Both the position numbers and the translations under genes were made by a program. Below the pieces are notes generated by a model. It saw only the letters and a program-made list of their open reading frames with translations, had not been told where the DNA came from and ran no database searches. Of a DNA stretch of 64,000 bases, positions 30,101 through 39,700 are shown in pieces; position 1 is the stretch's first letter; each line of letters begins with the position of its first letter. Source of the stretch: Polydactylus sextarius (taxonomy: Eukaryota > Chordata > Actinopteri > Polynemidae). The stretch covers positions 19,755,001 through 19,819,000 of the forward strand of contig CM028918.1 of assembly GCA_016801845.1 (NCBI GenBank), written 5' to 3'.

Positions 30101-33100
30101 GAGAGATCAGCTGCAGGACACACTGAGACAGGAGAAGCAGCAGCTCAGGACAGAGATGGAGGACAAGATGGAGACACTGCAGACAGAGGTTTGTTTCAAC
30201 ATCCTCTACACAGCTATTTCTGTCTGCACATTGATCAGCTGATGTTTTGTCTCTTAGTTCTGAAAATGATGCAGGAATTCAACAAAACAGCTTTTCAGTC
30301 TTGATAGTTAACTAATGTTCTTGACCATCTACAGATTTCAGTCATCCAGGAGAAACTGAATGAGCAGGAGAGTCTGAACTTGCAGCAGCAGTCTGAGGGA
30401 AGAAAACAGGAGGCCAAGCTCCAACAGGAAGTAGGTCCACAGCCTTTGTTGCCAAAGCTTTAAAGGAATAGTTTGGAAATATTTTACACAGAAGGTGTAT
30501 TCTCTTTCTTGTCTGGTTAGTTTGAAGATACAGTTAGCAGCCAATTAGCTTAGCTTAGCACAGAAACTGGAAATGGGGAGAACACCTAGTGTGATTCTGT
30601 CCAACAATGGGGTGTTACCTACCACTCCCTTTAAACCTCAATAATTTTGTTTAACTGTACATAAAGTCAAATGTGAATACAACTCTCGCCCTGTGACGCC
30701 CGTCCTGACCTGTCACTGTGTGTTGCATCCTTCAGCTGCAGCAGCTTGAGGAGCAGCTTCAAATGTACAGGGAGAAGCAAACTCGCACTGTAGCTGAAGT
30801 CAACTCTTCACAGCAGGTTTGTCTCTCTACACACATGCTCATACAGAGTCACACACCTGTAAAAAAAAACTACACAACACACACAGCTATCTAAAGATAC
30901 ATAGAGATGTCTGCAGACATGATCTGTAATCTGGACATGACTTGGCAGAGAAGTAGCATGTACATACATAATTCTATCATCTACATTAACAATCTCTTCT
31001 TTCAGTTGCTGGTTGAAGCCAACACAACCATCTCAGCCCTCAAAGAGCAGCTGAGTAGTTTGGATCAGAGCTCCAGCGGAGTAAAGGAGACGATGTCATC
31101 CAAGCTGCAGGACTCCACTGAGCAGCTCCAGGTAATGAAGTCAAACTATTCATCAGCAGCTGGAAAAACAAAACCATTGTAACACACAAGTTCGATGTAA
31201 CTGATATCTCTGAGCTGATGTCATTGCAGGAGGCCTTCAGAGGATTCCAGCACTTTATTGACACTTGCACAAAATATAGATCCAGACCCATGGAACAGGT
31301 CCAGAGACTGCAGGGCTTCATGAAGCATCAGTACCTGCCCTCTCTTCCAAAGAACACTATGGACACCTACACTACTATCTGTCAGCTGGGACTGCAGACT
31401 GTTCAGAGTCTGGGAAACATCATTGTAAATATTGTCATTCTTTCTATTTGAAATAAATGTCATAAATGTCTCATTCTTTTGATCAGATGATAACCTGAAA
31501 CCTTTACTTCCTCAGGTGCGCCTAGAGAGCCAAGCTCATGAATACAGGACTCTGTTTGAGGACTTGGTCAAGAGTGATTTGGCCGTTTTTGAAGAGAGGC
31601 GGCTTCAGGATGTTCTGCTGTGCAGAGCTCAAGCACCCACTTACTCTGTCCAGTGCCAGGACTTCCACACACTGTGGGAACACAGACTGACTGAAGTACT
31701 GGACAAGAGGCAGCTCTACCAGCAGGTGAGAACGTGTCTCAGCCTCAAGCACAACAAGCACATCACACAAATGCACTGATTAAATACTGGATTTATGCAG
31801 AGCAGGTTCACATAAAGTTGACACATGGCTCACTAAGGTCACGGCTGTCAAACCTTTGGGCCTCTACATTACATGTGATTGTGTTATTCCATGGTATTTA
31901 ACAGGGGTGTCACTTTCACTTAAAATAGAATGTAAATGGTAAAATGAATGTGACTAGTACTTAAAGAGGTCATGATGAGTAGAAAAGGCACAAAGAAATT
32001 TTCTATATTAGTTAGAAAAAAACGGCAATGTTCAATTTAGAATTGAAATGGCGACACCCCTGGATACACACCTGTCTCCCCAACATTACTATACTGTAAG
32101 CTGATGATGATTTTGCTGACTTTTTAGAAAATGGCTGTCATTTTGGAGAAGCTCTGGGCCAGCTTGTCTTCGTTTCCCACTGAGATGTCCCAGGAGATCA
32201 CAGAGAGAGAAAAGTTCAAGGAGCAGCTGCAAACCATTTTCACCTCCCAGTCAATGAGTGGACTCGACAGCATCCTGAGCTGTGAGCTGGACCGCAGGTC
32301 TGCAGCGGCATACAGCAAGACCATGAGTCTGCAGGTAGAGTTTAATATTCACTCTTCTGATCACCTTGTCCACAGCTTCTATGGATGGATGGATGTATAT
32401 TTGTCTGTTTTCAGCACTATCAGCAACACTATTTCTAATTTCATGCTACCCGTGTACATCCTGCAGGCCATCACTGATGAGCACAGGGTTGTGAGTGCAG
32501 AGCTGAAGCAGCTGGATGCTCAGGCTCATTCTCAGCTCAAAGAGGAGAAAAGCAAAAGTTCCACTGTGCTGCAGGTGCTGGAGGGAGCTCCTCTGAAAAC
32601 TGAGCTGTCTCTGCTGAAGGACAACCAGCAGCTCGTTCTTAAGCTCCAGGAAACAGAGGAGGCGGTTAATGTACGTCCGTTTCATATCTGGTTTATACTG
32701 AACTGTGTGTATAACTGGTGTCAAGTAGTGAAAAGTGTCTTTTAGTGAAGACCTCAGGCTCCAAGCAATTTAGATTAAATGACTACAGGTCAAAAAGGAG
32801 AGAATAATATTCTGTACATCCCAACCAAAGTGCTCTGTTTTTCAATGTTGGGTGGCCAATACATTTTTCATACTCAGTGTTAAATTACAAAGAACTTTAA
32901 ACAAAGCTTCAGGTGGTGTGTATGTGTCTGTGCTGGTATTTAGACTTCATTTCATTTAGTTTTACAGCTCTGTTGACAGTGAGCCACACATTGTTACACT
33001 GCATGACATATTCCTTCATCATCATGAACGTGATTAATGTAGTTTATTTTTACTCGGTCCCACACACACTGTCCTGCTGCCCCAAATACTCAAACAGATC

Positions 33101-35968
33101 ATCAAGTGTGTGTTAAACTGCTGCTGAGAACAGAACAGAAGCACCATCTCCTCCTGTCTGAGTGACCATGTTTTAGTCATAACAAGGGAGAAACACTGAG
33201 ACAAGACCAACTCCTGGTTGGTTTTGGTCTCCTCATTTTACAGTGTAGCACAACTTGTACTGTTGATTTCTTATTTCCTTTACTTATGTCTTTTCAAAAT
33301 GACATGACGGGGAAACCTGAGTATTATCAGCTGATGACGGAGTGTCTTTCTGTTTTTCAGTCTCTGCGTTTGCACAATGAGCGACTGGTGGAGGCTCAGG
33401 TCAAAGCCAATGACAGAGTGTCCAACCACAAACAGGCCACCCAGCTGCTGCAGACAGAGCTGCAGGACAGCCGCGCACAGATTGAGGAAAGAGAGAACAC
33501 AATCCAAACACTGAGGAGGAAACTGCAGGAGTGTGAGGTTCGTCTGAAGATCTTGACAACAGCCTCTGTTTGTCCACATTGTCATGTCAGCTCAGTAGTT
33601 TTCGTTTTGTTGATATATTCATATCTGTTCTTTCCCATATCAGAAAAACGCATCTCCCAGTGCTGTGGAGCTGGAAAAACTCAAGACCAAACTGTTGAAA
33701 ATGGAGATTGAGTTGAGTTCAGCGTCTGACAAACACCGACAAGAGTAAGAGTCTTTGGATTCATCTCAACCGTTTGTTTCATTCTGACGCTGCTTTTCAC
33801 TTTATGAGCAGTTAGTTTTCACAGTCAAGTTAGAAATAGTTGATGGAAGCAGGTCTTGGAGAGGGAAGTACGGTCCTGGCCAAAAATATCGACACCCTGT
33901 CAGATAAGTCTAGCACTTCTCTCAGAAAACTGTTTTAATTACACATTTTTGGTATTCTTATTTCTTTACTTTTTTTAGTTTGCATTGGAAGGACACAAAA
34001 CAACAGAGATAGACAGATGATACAACAGTTTGAGCTTGTGCTATCAACTTCACCTGAATAAAAAGTGATCCTGTGGTAGGAAGATCCCACTGCTCACACA
34101 GAAACATGAAAAAGACAAACAGAAATGTGACGGTGCCAACATTTCCAGTCGTGACTGTAGTTTCTACAAGTGACAGATTAAGGTCACAACCTGTCCTGTG
34201 CCCCAGAGCAGGAACAAACAAACAGATTTGTTATTTGTTCTGTGACTGTTCTTTACTCAGGATCCAGAGGATGAATACTGTGCTGAATGAAAAGGAAGTC
34301 TCACTGAGGAAGCTGAAGGAGACTCTGAGGAGATCACATCAGGATGGAGAGGAGTCATGTAAGTTTAACACTGATTCTATTTCCTATTAAATCATAATAA
34401 AAATATTCATGATTGCTTCTTTAAAGGAAGTGGTGGAAGAAATTGGTATTTACAGTGTTTGGATTGTATTTATTTGGATCCTGTTTATGTGTGTACATTG
34501 GGTTTACTTACCCTGATGAACAGGATCCAGGTGAGTGTGAATATCACCAATATAAACAACCAGATGCAAAACACACAGAGACACAGGTTCCAGTCCAGTG
34601 AGGTGTGAACTGACTAAAGCAGTTTGTGTTAATACACAGTGAAACATGCAGTTATCTGGTAAAGCTGAGCTTTCACTGTAGTATCACACCTGGATAACTG
34701 TTGAGACAATTCAACAGTATTAATATGTAGTAAATTCAGAATTTTCACAAACACCAGTGTTGGTATTTCCTGTTGCTTCACTGAGCGTCCAGGCTGCTGA
34801 ATAAACAACTACTGATTTTAAATCCCACTAATGTAGTCCTGTTGAATTCAGTCCTGCAGGGTGAGGACCTTCATACAAAACTGACCAACCCCAGAGGTTT
34901 GGTGATCAAGAGCAGCACTCTGCTCGAGAAGACCAAACTGGAGAAGGAGGTCAAAGAGCTTCAAGTGAAAATAGCCGAGCTAGAGAGGTGAGATGAACCA
35001 CTACTGTTGTAGACAGGCCCACTGGGACACTTCATGTGATTCATGGCATCCTTCTTTCCTGTTCTCACACGTGTCTTATGTCTGTGCAGCGTGGTGTCCA
35101 CTCAGCAGGCAGAGATCAATAAGTGGAAGAGCAGGGCCCTGAAGCTGAAGGTGAAGACCAAAGCAGAAGTGGACAAGTCTCCGTCACCCTGCAAGAGAGC
35201 CTTTCCAATGACCGCAGACTCCTCCAACTTCCTCAGCTCACCAAAGAAGTTTCTGATCACTTCCAGGAAGGTCCGGGACTCTCCAAGGAAGGTCCTGGAC
35301 TCTCCCAGGAAGTTACTGGATTCTCCCAGGAAGCTGCCTGACTCTCCAAAGGTCTCTCTCCCGGAGCCTCCCAAAAGTAAATTCTTTGATGTGGGTGGGA
35401 GCTCGGAGCTGATGTCCAGATCCTGCCCTAAACAGTTCTTTGATAACTCCAGTCTTGGCACCATCCCAGGTAAGCTGCCCCCACAGTGACCTACATTGTA
35501 CTGAAGTCTGTCTGTCACAACATCACAAAGACCCAAGCTGTCTGTTTTACCAGAGGTTTCCCTTGTTCCTGATCCAGAAGACGCAGAGGGTAACTGCTCC
35601 TATATCAAACTGTGTTTTGGGATCACTGGGGGTGTAACAGGAGCATGGGGTGATGGGACTGAGAGACCTTGAGGAAGGTGTCAATCAGTGATGGTCATGT
35701 TGTTGGGTTTTCAGGAAGATTTTCACAGTTGATTAATTCATCTTTCTTAATGAAGCCGTCACAGAGCATCTGTTTAAATGTCACGATTTAATGCAACTCA
35801 TTCACTGCGTGAGGTTACTAAACACAAGAGGCTCTGGTTTATTTAGTGTATGTGATGAATGTCTATTGTTTTGCAGATGCAGATGCAGATGCAGATGCAG
35901 GAGCAGCCAATATGGAGAAGTGGTGGCCTCAGTCTCCAAAACAAGAAGAAATGTGTAAAACCCAGTAA
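15150..35968 (+). CDS. cenpe: CENP-E, centromere-associated kinesin-7
   Basis: A plus-end-directed kinesin that binds kinetochores and carries chromosomes to the metaphase plate. My model has 56 coding exons (coordinates in the block entries) totalling 7991 nt. This is two more than a multiple of three because exon 10 holds two surplus bases; discounting them gives 2662 residues, close to human (about 2700). The start [16 protein letters not shown] matches the family N-terminus. An N-terminal motor is followed by a very long coiled-coil stalk and a basic, proline-containing tail ending CKTQ, the farnesylation (CaaX) box known in CENP-E. The stop is TAA at 35966-35968. It shares a divergent promoter region with mcm9 and is followed in tandem by cep85l. 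Read literally, the frameshift would leave a 278-residue fragment, so assembly error, polymorphism or pseudogenisation must be told apart; every other exon is intact, favouring a functional gene. Confidence 0.93.
18042..18131 (+). other. cenpe: cenpe exon 10 with 2-nt frameshift
   Basis: Exon 9 ends in phase 1 (GAA G) and exon 10 begins GT GCA CGC GTT TCA, which runs into a TGA at 18101-18103. The conserved sequence that should follow (…[13 protein letters not shown]) is present in the frame reached by skipping two bases, most simply one CG of the CGCG at 18047-18050. From there the phase agrees with exon 11 and the rest of the gene. The only intact alternative I see is a weak downstream donor at 17913 (…AATGA, then GTTACA), which restores frame but inserts about three residues in loop 11 beside switch II. 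Confidence 0.8.
18309..18341. repeat. perfect 14-bp hairpin in cenpe intron 10
   Basis: TCTGATCATTGTCT at 18309-18322 and its exact reverse complement at 18328-18341 are separated by the 5-base loop ATGAA. It lies between exons 10 and 11. It is too short for a typical MITE and no target-site duplication was seen. Confidence 0.85.
19020..20292 (+). other. cenpe: cenpe exons 13-16: neck and start of coiled coil
   Basis: Exons: 19020-19172, 19262-19409, 19498-19597, 19956-20292. Exon 13 encodes a heptad-rich neck ([20 protein letters not shown]). Exon 14 carries the conserved KRRVTWGG segment found just after the neck in vertebrate CENP-E. Exon 15 is acidic ([18 protein letters not shown]). Exon 16 opens continuous Glu/Gln/Lys/Leu coiled coil. 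Confidence 0.88.
20680..25672 (+). other. cenpe: cenpe exons 17-31: coiled-coil stalk, proximal part
   Basis: Exons: 20680-20733, 21063-21230, 21430-21504, 21666-21734, 22167-22298, 22791-22968, 23072-23226, 23312-23605, 23819-23965, 24199-24375, 24513-24683, 24864-25013, 25172-25255, 25338-25454, 25556-25672. All have clear acceptors and donors and, except the pair at 22791-23226, lengths that are multiples of three with phase-0 borders. The translation is heptad-rich coiled coil. The segment [17 protein letters not shown] is recognisably the conserved stalk island of CENP-E. A (TA)n tract (22977-22996) follows the donor after exon 22. Confidence 0.85.
25770..30188 (+). other. cenpe: cenpe exons 32-42: stalk with amplified exon cassettes
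   Basis: Exons: 25770-26003, 26160-26381, 26836-26916, 27037-27120, 27387-27548, 27795-28028, 28185-28418, 29048-29131, 29322-29438, 29515-29748, 29964-30188. Exons 32, 33, 37, 38, 41 and 42 share a nearly identical core ([20 protein letters not shown], then [16 protein letters not shown]). All exons are symmetric phase 0-0, so copies can be added without breaking the frame. Exon 42 lacks nine bases within QLQETLDTL. The other exons in the block also echo upstream ones: 36 resembles 28 (MIENQEELR), 35 resembles 27, and 39-40 resemble 29-30. Confidence 0.88.
25770..30188 (+). repeat. tandem array of three exon-pair repeats in cenpe
   Basis: The pairs 25770-26381, 27795-28418 and 29515-30188 are tandem copies, with exon starts 2025 and about 1720 bp apart. 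The intron inside the first pair (26004-26159) and the second (28029-28184) are both 156 bp and differ at about four positions by eye. The intron of the third pair is different except for its last ~60 bp, which again matches. Near-identity in introns as well as exons points to recent duplication or ongoing gene conversion. Confidence 0.85.
33871..34157. mobile_element. Tc1/mariner-type MITE in cenpe intron 51
   Basis: The ends at 33871 (CGGTCCTGGCCAAAAATATC) and 34157 (reading inward on the minus strand CAGTCACGACTGGAAATGTT) are imperfect terminal inverted repeats sharing CTGG..AAA..T and then GxCACC. Both are flanked by TA (33869-33870 and 34158-34159), the target-site duplication of the Tc1/mariner superfamily. 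At 287 bp with no reading frame it is a non-autonomous element. It does not touch the flanking splice sites. Confidence 0.6.
35277..35351 (+). repeat. cenpe: 21-bp coding repeat (DSPRKxL) in the cenpe tail
   Basis: Three tandem 21-bp units at 35277-35297, 35298-35318 and 35319-35339 encode [14 protein letters not shown] and DSPRKLP, followed by a partial fourth (DSPKVSL). Each carries a minimal proline-directed phosphorylation site with a basic residue at +3 or close to it, which fits a CDK consensus. Confidence 0.9.
35877..35900 (+). repeat. cenpe: GATGCA hexamer run at the start of cenpe exon 56
   Basis: Four consecutive ATGCAG/GATGCA units immediately follow the acceptor and encode alternating Asp-Ala. 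The run abuts the splice site, so unit number could vary without breaking the frame. Confidence 0.8.
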
Positions 35969-36071
35969 AAATATATCGCATGTCATATTTCTAAGTGTCT
36001 GTAGTCTTTCACTATTTCTGGCTTTTAATGTTTATACTGTTTTTCTTCCTTCATTATCTTTCCCTTTGAAT

Positions 36072-36077
36072 AATAAA
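36072..36077 (+). promoter_or_regulatory. cenpe: cenpe polyadenylation signal
   Basis: AATAAA about 105 bases after the cenpe stop codon, giving a short 3' UTR before the cep85l promoter interval. Confidence 0.65.
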
Positions 36078-36259
36078 GCTTCTCTTAAAATAATTCACAG
36101 TCCAGTGTCTTTTTCTACTTAACAGAAGGTGAAGTGAGGTGGGGCTGGTAGGAGAGGAGAAGAAGAGTGTCCATGTGCACTGACCATATTCAGTTGCAGG
36201 ACTGATTTGTGAAACAGTAGATTTCTTCATCCAGATTATTCAAGAGTGGCTGTGATTCC

Positions 36260-36754
36260 TTCTTCATCAACATGAACATTTTAAACCGTGGTGGGAGGTT
36301 CAGTGTCCGCACACCGGATGTTTATTATAGTAAAAGCTCATATATAGTCCGGTTTTCTTCATGCACCAGAGTTATTGACGGACTCACTAAACTCAGACCG
36401 TGTTACCGTAATGACGGTAGTAGACGACCTGAGAGAATCTGGTTATCCGTGCGCGGCCCCGCGCCGTGTCGTGCTGGCAGTGCTGCGGCTGTGCTGCGGA
36501 TGCGGAGGAGGAGTCAGAGTGAATCACTTCCACAGAGGACGAGCTCAGGACTTGCGACGTTATTTAGAGGAAGAGGTTCCGTTATGAGACGCAGCGGTTT
36601 TCACACCGAACACTTCGCACATTCGGTTTCTGATCTTCGGTGCCATGAAGTCGTGAGACATCCGGTGTCCGTGTGTTCACACGTTGTCCCGGTTTTGTTG
36701 GTGTAGTGATCGGGCTGTGATCTGTGCTCTGCTCCACAGTCCGCTACATAAAGG
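36260..36754 (+). promoter_or_regulatory. cep85l promoter/5' UTR, GC-rich, with a 58-codon upstream ORF
   Basis: Between the cenpe poly(A) signal and the cep85l start the DNA becomes GC- and CpG-rich (about 36400-36560), as expected for a housekeeping promoter or first exon. An ATG at 36411 with G at -3 opens a 58-codon frame ending at 36587 that encodes a Cys/Arg-rich peptide (…VLAVLRLCCGCGGGVRVN…). It may be an upstream ORF of the cep85l mRNA or a chance frame; I do not recognise the peptide. Confidence 0.4.
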
Positions 36755-39700
36755 ATGTGGTTCAGGGCGGATTTTGAAGACGGATACGAGTCGAATAAAA
36801 CAGGTGAGTTTGTCGGTAGATAACGGTGTGTGACATCACGTGATGTCCGAGCTGAGAGCGAACTGGATCCGGTGATCGTGTTCCGAAGGCCGAGAGCGAC
36901 CGCAGCGCGGCAGCTAACACGGAGCAGCACGGCTGCGTGCTGAGCCCCGATCCGTCCATCATCACATTAACACACTGCAGCCGAGGAACAATCAGACCTG
37001 AGGACAGATCAGACCTTCACTTCACGTAAAGTCAGAGAACAATCACATGACGTAGTGATCGGTCTGGTGAACTTACGTAGAGAGCAGGACTGCGTCTAAT
37101 GATGGTGGAGATGATCAGTGGAGATGATGTGATGTGAAGAAACATCACATTACATCCTGTTACACACTGTCATGTAAAACTACTCAGACATGAAGGACAT
37201 GAGCTGAATGAGTTGATGAGACAAAGAGGTGAGCTAGGAGGTCTCCAGTGCAGAGTTAGGGATGTTGGTGTGTTAGGAGAGATGGTGTCCTCAGGAGGTG
37301 AGGGTTTCAGAGACAGATACATCTCTGTCTCTGAGTAACAGGAGCCTTTTTAGACTGATCAGAGAACAGACACTGTTTCTTGTACATCTGTGTTTCACTG
37401 TGTGAGGGGAGACCCACCAGAAGGACACTGCGGTGGTCCAGGTGGGAGATGACCAGTATCTGTACCCAGAACTGGCTGGTTCTGGGTCAGAACTTCACGT
37501 GTTCCATTTCTGTCCAATATAATTGTTGGTTTTGGTGGTTGAGATTTGAATCCACATACTGGATCTGCACAATCTTGAATGTTAATATATGTTAACACAT
37601 GCAGAAATATGTACACACATACACACACACGCACACAATAGCATATCAGTCTCCTGGTATCCAACACACTGACGCTGAAACGTCAGCAGTCAGTGCTGCT
37701 GATCACAGTCTCAGGTCCTGACCCTGTGGACATGACATCAGATGTGGGACAACTACATGACAGTTTTCATTCATACCAGTGGCACAGCTGTTGGTGGTCG
37801 GTTGGTGTGACCCCTCAGTCTGAGGTGAGGACAGGAACGGTCGGTTCAAGATGGATCCTGATGGTCCTGACCCGTTGACTCGTCCTCTGAACCACCAGCA
37901 GGTTATTCATTATGGTTTGGAGTGAATGAAATGTTTTCATGTATATCCTCCAGTTCTTTTTCTATTTAATCAAACACCTGCACAACTAATAATAAATGTT
38001 ATCATGCTAACATGCTAAAGTAAAATGGTGCCCTCAGCTAATATTTCAGCCGAGCCGCTACATCGTCATTATGATGTTGGCCCTGAAGTTTCCCAACCTT
38101 TATTGAGACACGGTGTATATTTTTTCATTGGAAAAACAAAAATGTCACAAAAAGTATGTATAATAAAATCCATTTTTAGTAATTACGTAAAATTGAACAA
38201 TTCCCACGACACACTGATGTGCCACAGCACAGTGGTTGAGAATCACTGTGTTACATACACAAACCAAACTCTTAGATCTCAGCAAAAATAGATGTCTGTT
38301 TTTATTTTTAGTTTTAACATTCAATCCAGTCTTTTATTGAAATACAATATGTAGTGATAATATGTGATTATGTGAATGTGATCTGTATTGAGTATATAAA
38401 TGCAGTCCATTTACCAAACCCTTGTAAAAACTGTGGTTCAGGCTCCAGCAGCGGCGGTTCTCCAGGATGGGTCCCTGGCAGCAGCATCTGTGGAGGACGT
38501 CGCCACAGCACAGTGTCCGACAGTGGTGACACTGGCATCGGCACTTACTACTCTGACAGTGTGGAGGGTAAGATGTCCTGTCTGTTTCTTCCTGTATCAC
38601 TGCACAGAGTTCAAACAGAACAGACTCACCCGCACGATCTGCACATCACTTCATTCACCTTCAGACCAAACAAAATCTAATTCCTCCATACCTCATGTTA
38701 TGACACTCACTGAGAAGCCTGTACTGATGTTGTGATGTTTGACACATCTTGTGTGCAGATGACTCCAGCTCCAGCACCACGCCATTATCCTTCCATACGT
38801 TGTCCCAGCATCACCTGGGTCAGGATGATGATGGCGTCCCCGCTGTCCACATCCTGCCGTCCCCCTCCTCGTCTCCCAACACCAGTGTCAGAGTTCCATC
38901 CTCACCCAGAGGCACAGGTCACTGGAGTCGGTCTTGCCAACTGCTTACGCCAACCAAGTCTCAGCTGGGTGCACCAAGCTGTCTTGACACGAAGGAGCCT
39001 CAGCCGATCCGGAGGTGGTCCTCACTCACCAAACTGTCCTCTGGAGCTGACAGGAGCTCCACCAGGACATCAGGCTATCAGTACAACCCAGACTCTCTGG
39101 GCTCCCTGGACAGAGGGCTGCTGTACGGGTACAGGAAGGAACCCCTTTGTTCAAACGTGGACCTTTACCTGCCGTTGTCTTCGTCATTGCTCGGCCACAG
39201 TTTGCTACAGCGCTCGCCAGGTGCTGGTCCATGTTACCGCTACAACCACAGCAGCAGATCCACTGGTTTAGATCCAGGCCTGTCCCTGTCCTCAGCTCTG
39301 TCCTCACCAGTAAAACACAACAGTTTGGACATGAGCTGTTGTGCTTTACCAGAAACTAAACTGGGTCAGAGTGGTGGACAAGTTTATGGCCTCACTTTAC
39401 CCAAACAGTCCGAGCCACCACTGGGTCATCAGACTGACAGAGGCTCCCCCATCCAGCCTGCAGTCCGAACACAGATGTGGCTCACTGAGCAGATGGAGTA
39501 CAGACCCAAGGCTGAGAGGTGTGGAGGTGAACTGGGTCAGTTCACTGGGACTGGAATAGACGCCGGTAGCGGAGATGGACCTTCATCATGGCAGCAGGGA
39601 CATCAGCCTGATCCAGGGCTTAACCAGGTGAGAGTAGTGTTACAATGATGAGGAAGACAGGGAGAGAAAGGAGAAAAGTATATGGATATAATATTATGAT

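Larger units (their letters stand above)
30335..35968 (+). other. cenpe: cenpe exons 43-56: distal stalk and kinetochore/microtubule tail
   Basis: Exons: 30335-30430, 30736-30816, 31006-31131, 31230-31424, 31516-31725, 32128-32334, 32467-32670, 33361-33537, 33644-33744, 34261-34358, 34852-34987, 35090-35469, 35554-35589, 35877-35968. Exons 43-52 are less regular coiled coil. Exons 53-54 encode the conserved distal coil ([18 protein letters not shown], then [16 protein letters not shown]), then a basic tail with SP motifs and the conserved FFDNSSLG. The last exon begins with a DADADADA run and ends CKTQ. Confidence 0.87.

Noticed and set aside
25770..30188. Regularly spaced repeats considered as a CRISPR-like or satellite array
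   Set aside because: The repeats are protein-coding exons flanked by splice sites in an otherwise recognisable eukaryotic gene, with units of more than 1.7 kb.
35102..35536. 144-residue minus-strand frame opposite the cenpe tail
   Set aside because: It mirrors the repeated DSPRK coding units; the plus-strand frame has the conserved CENP-E tail with matching splice sites.
38732..39271. 179-residue plus-strand frame overlapping cep85l exon 3
   Set aside because: It is a shifted-frame shadow of the cep85l exon, which encodes the conserved [16 protein letters not shown] region and joins its neighbours in phase.
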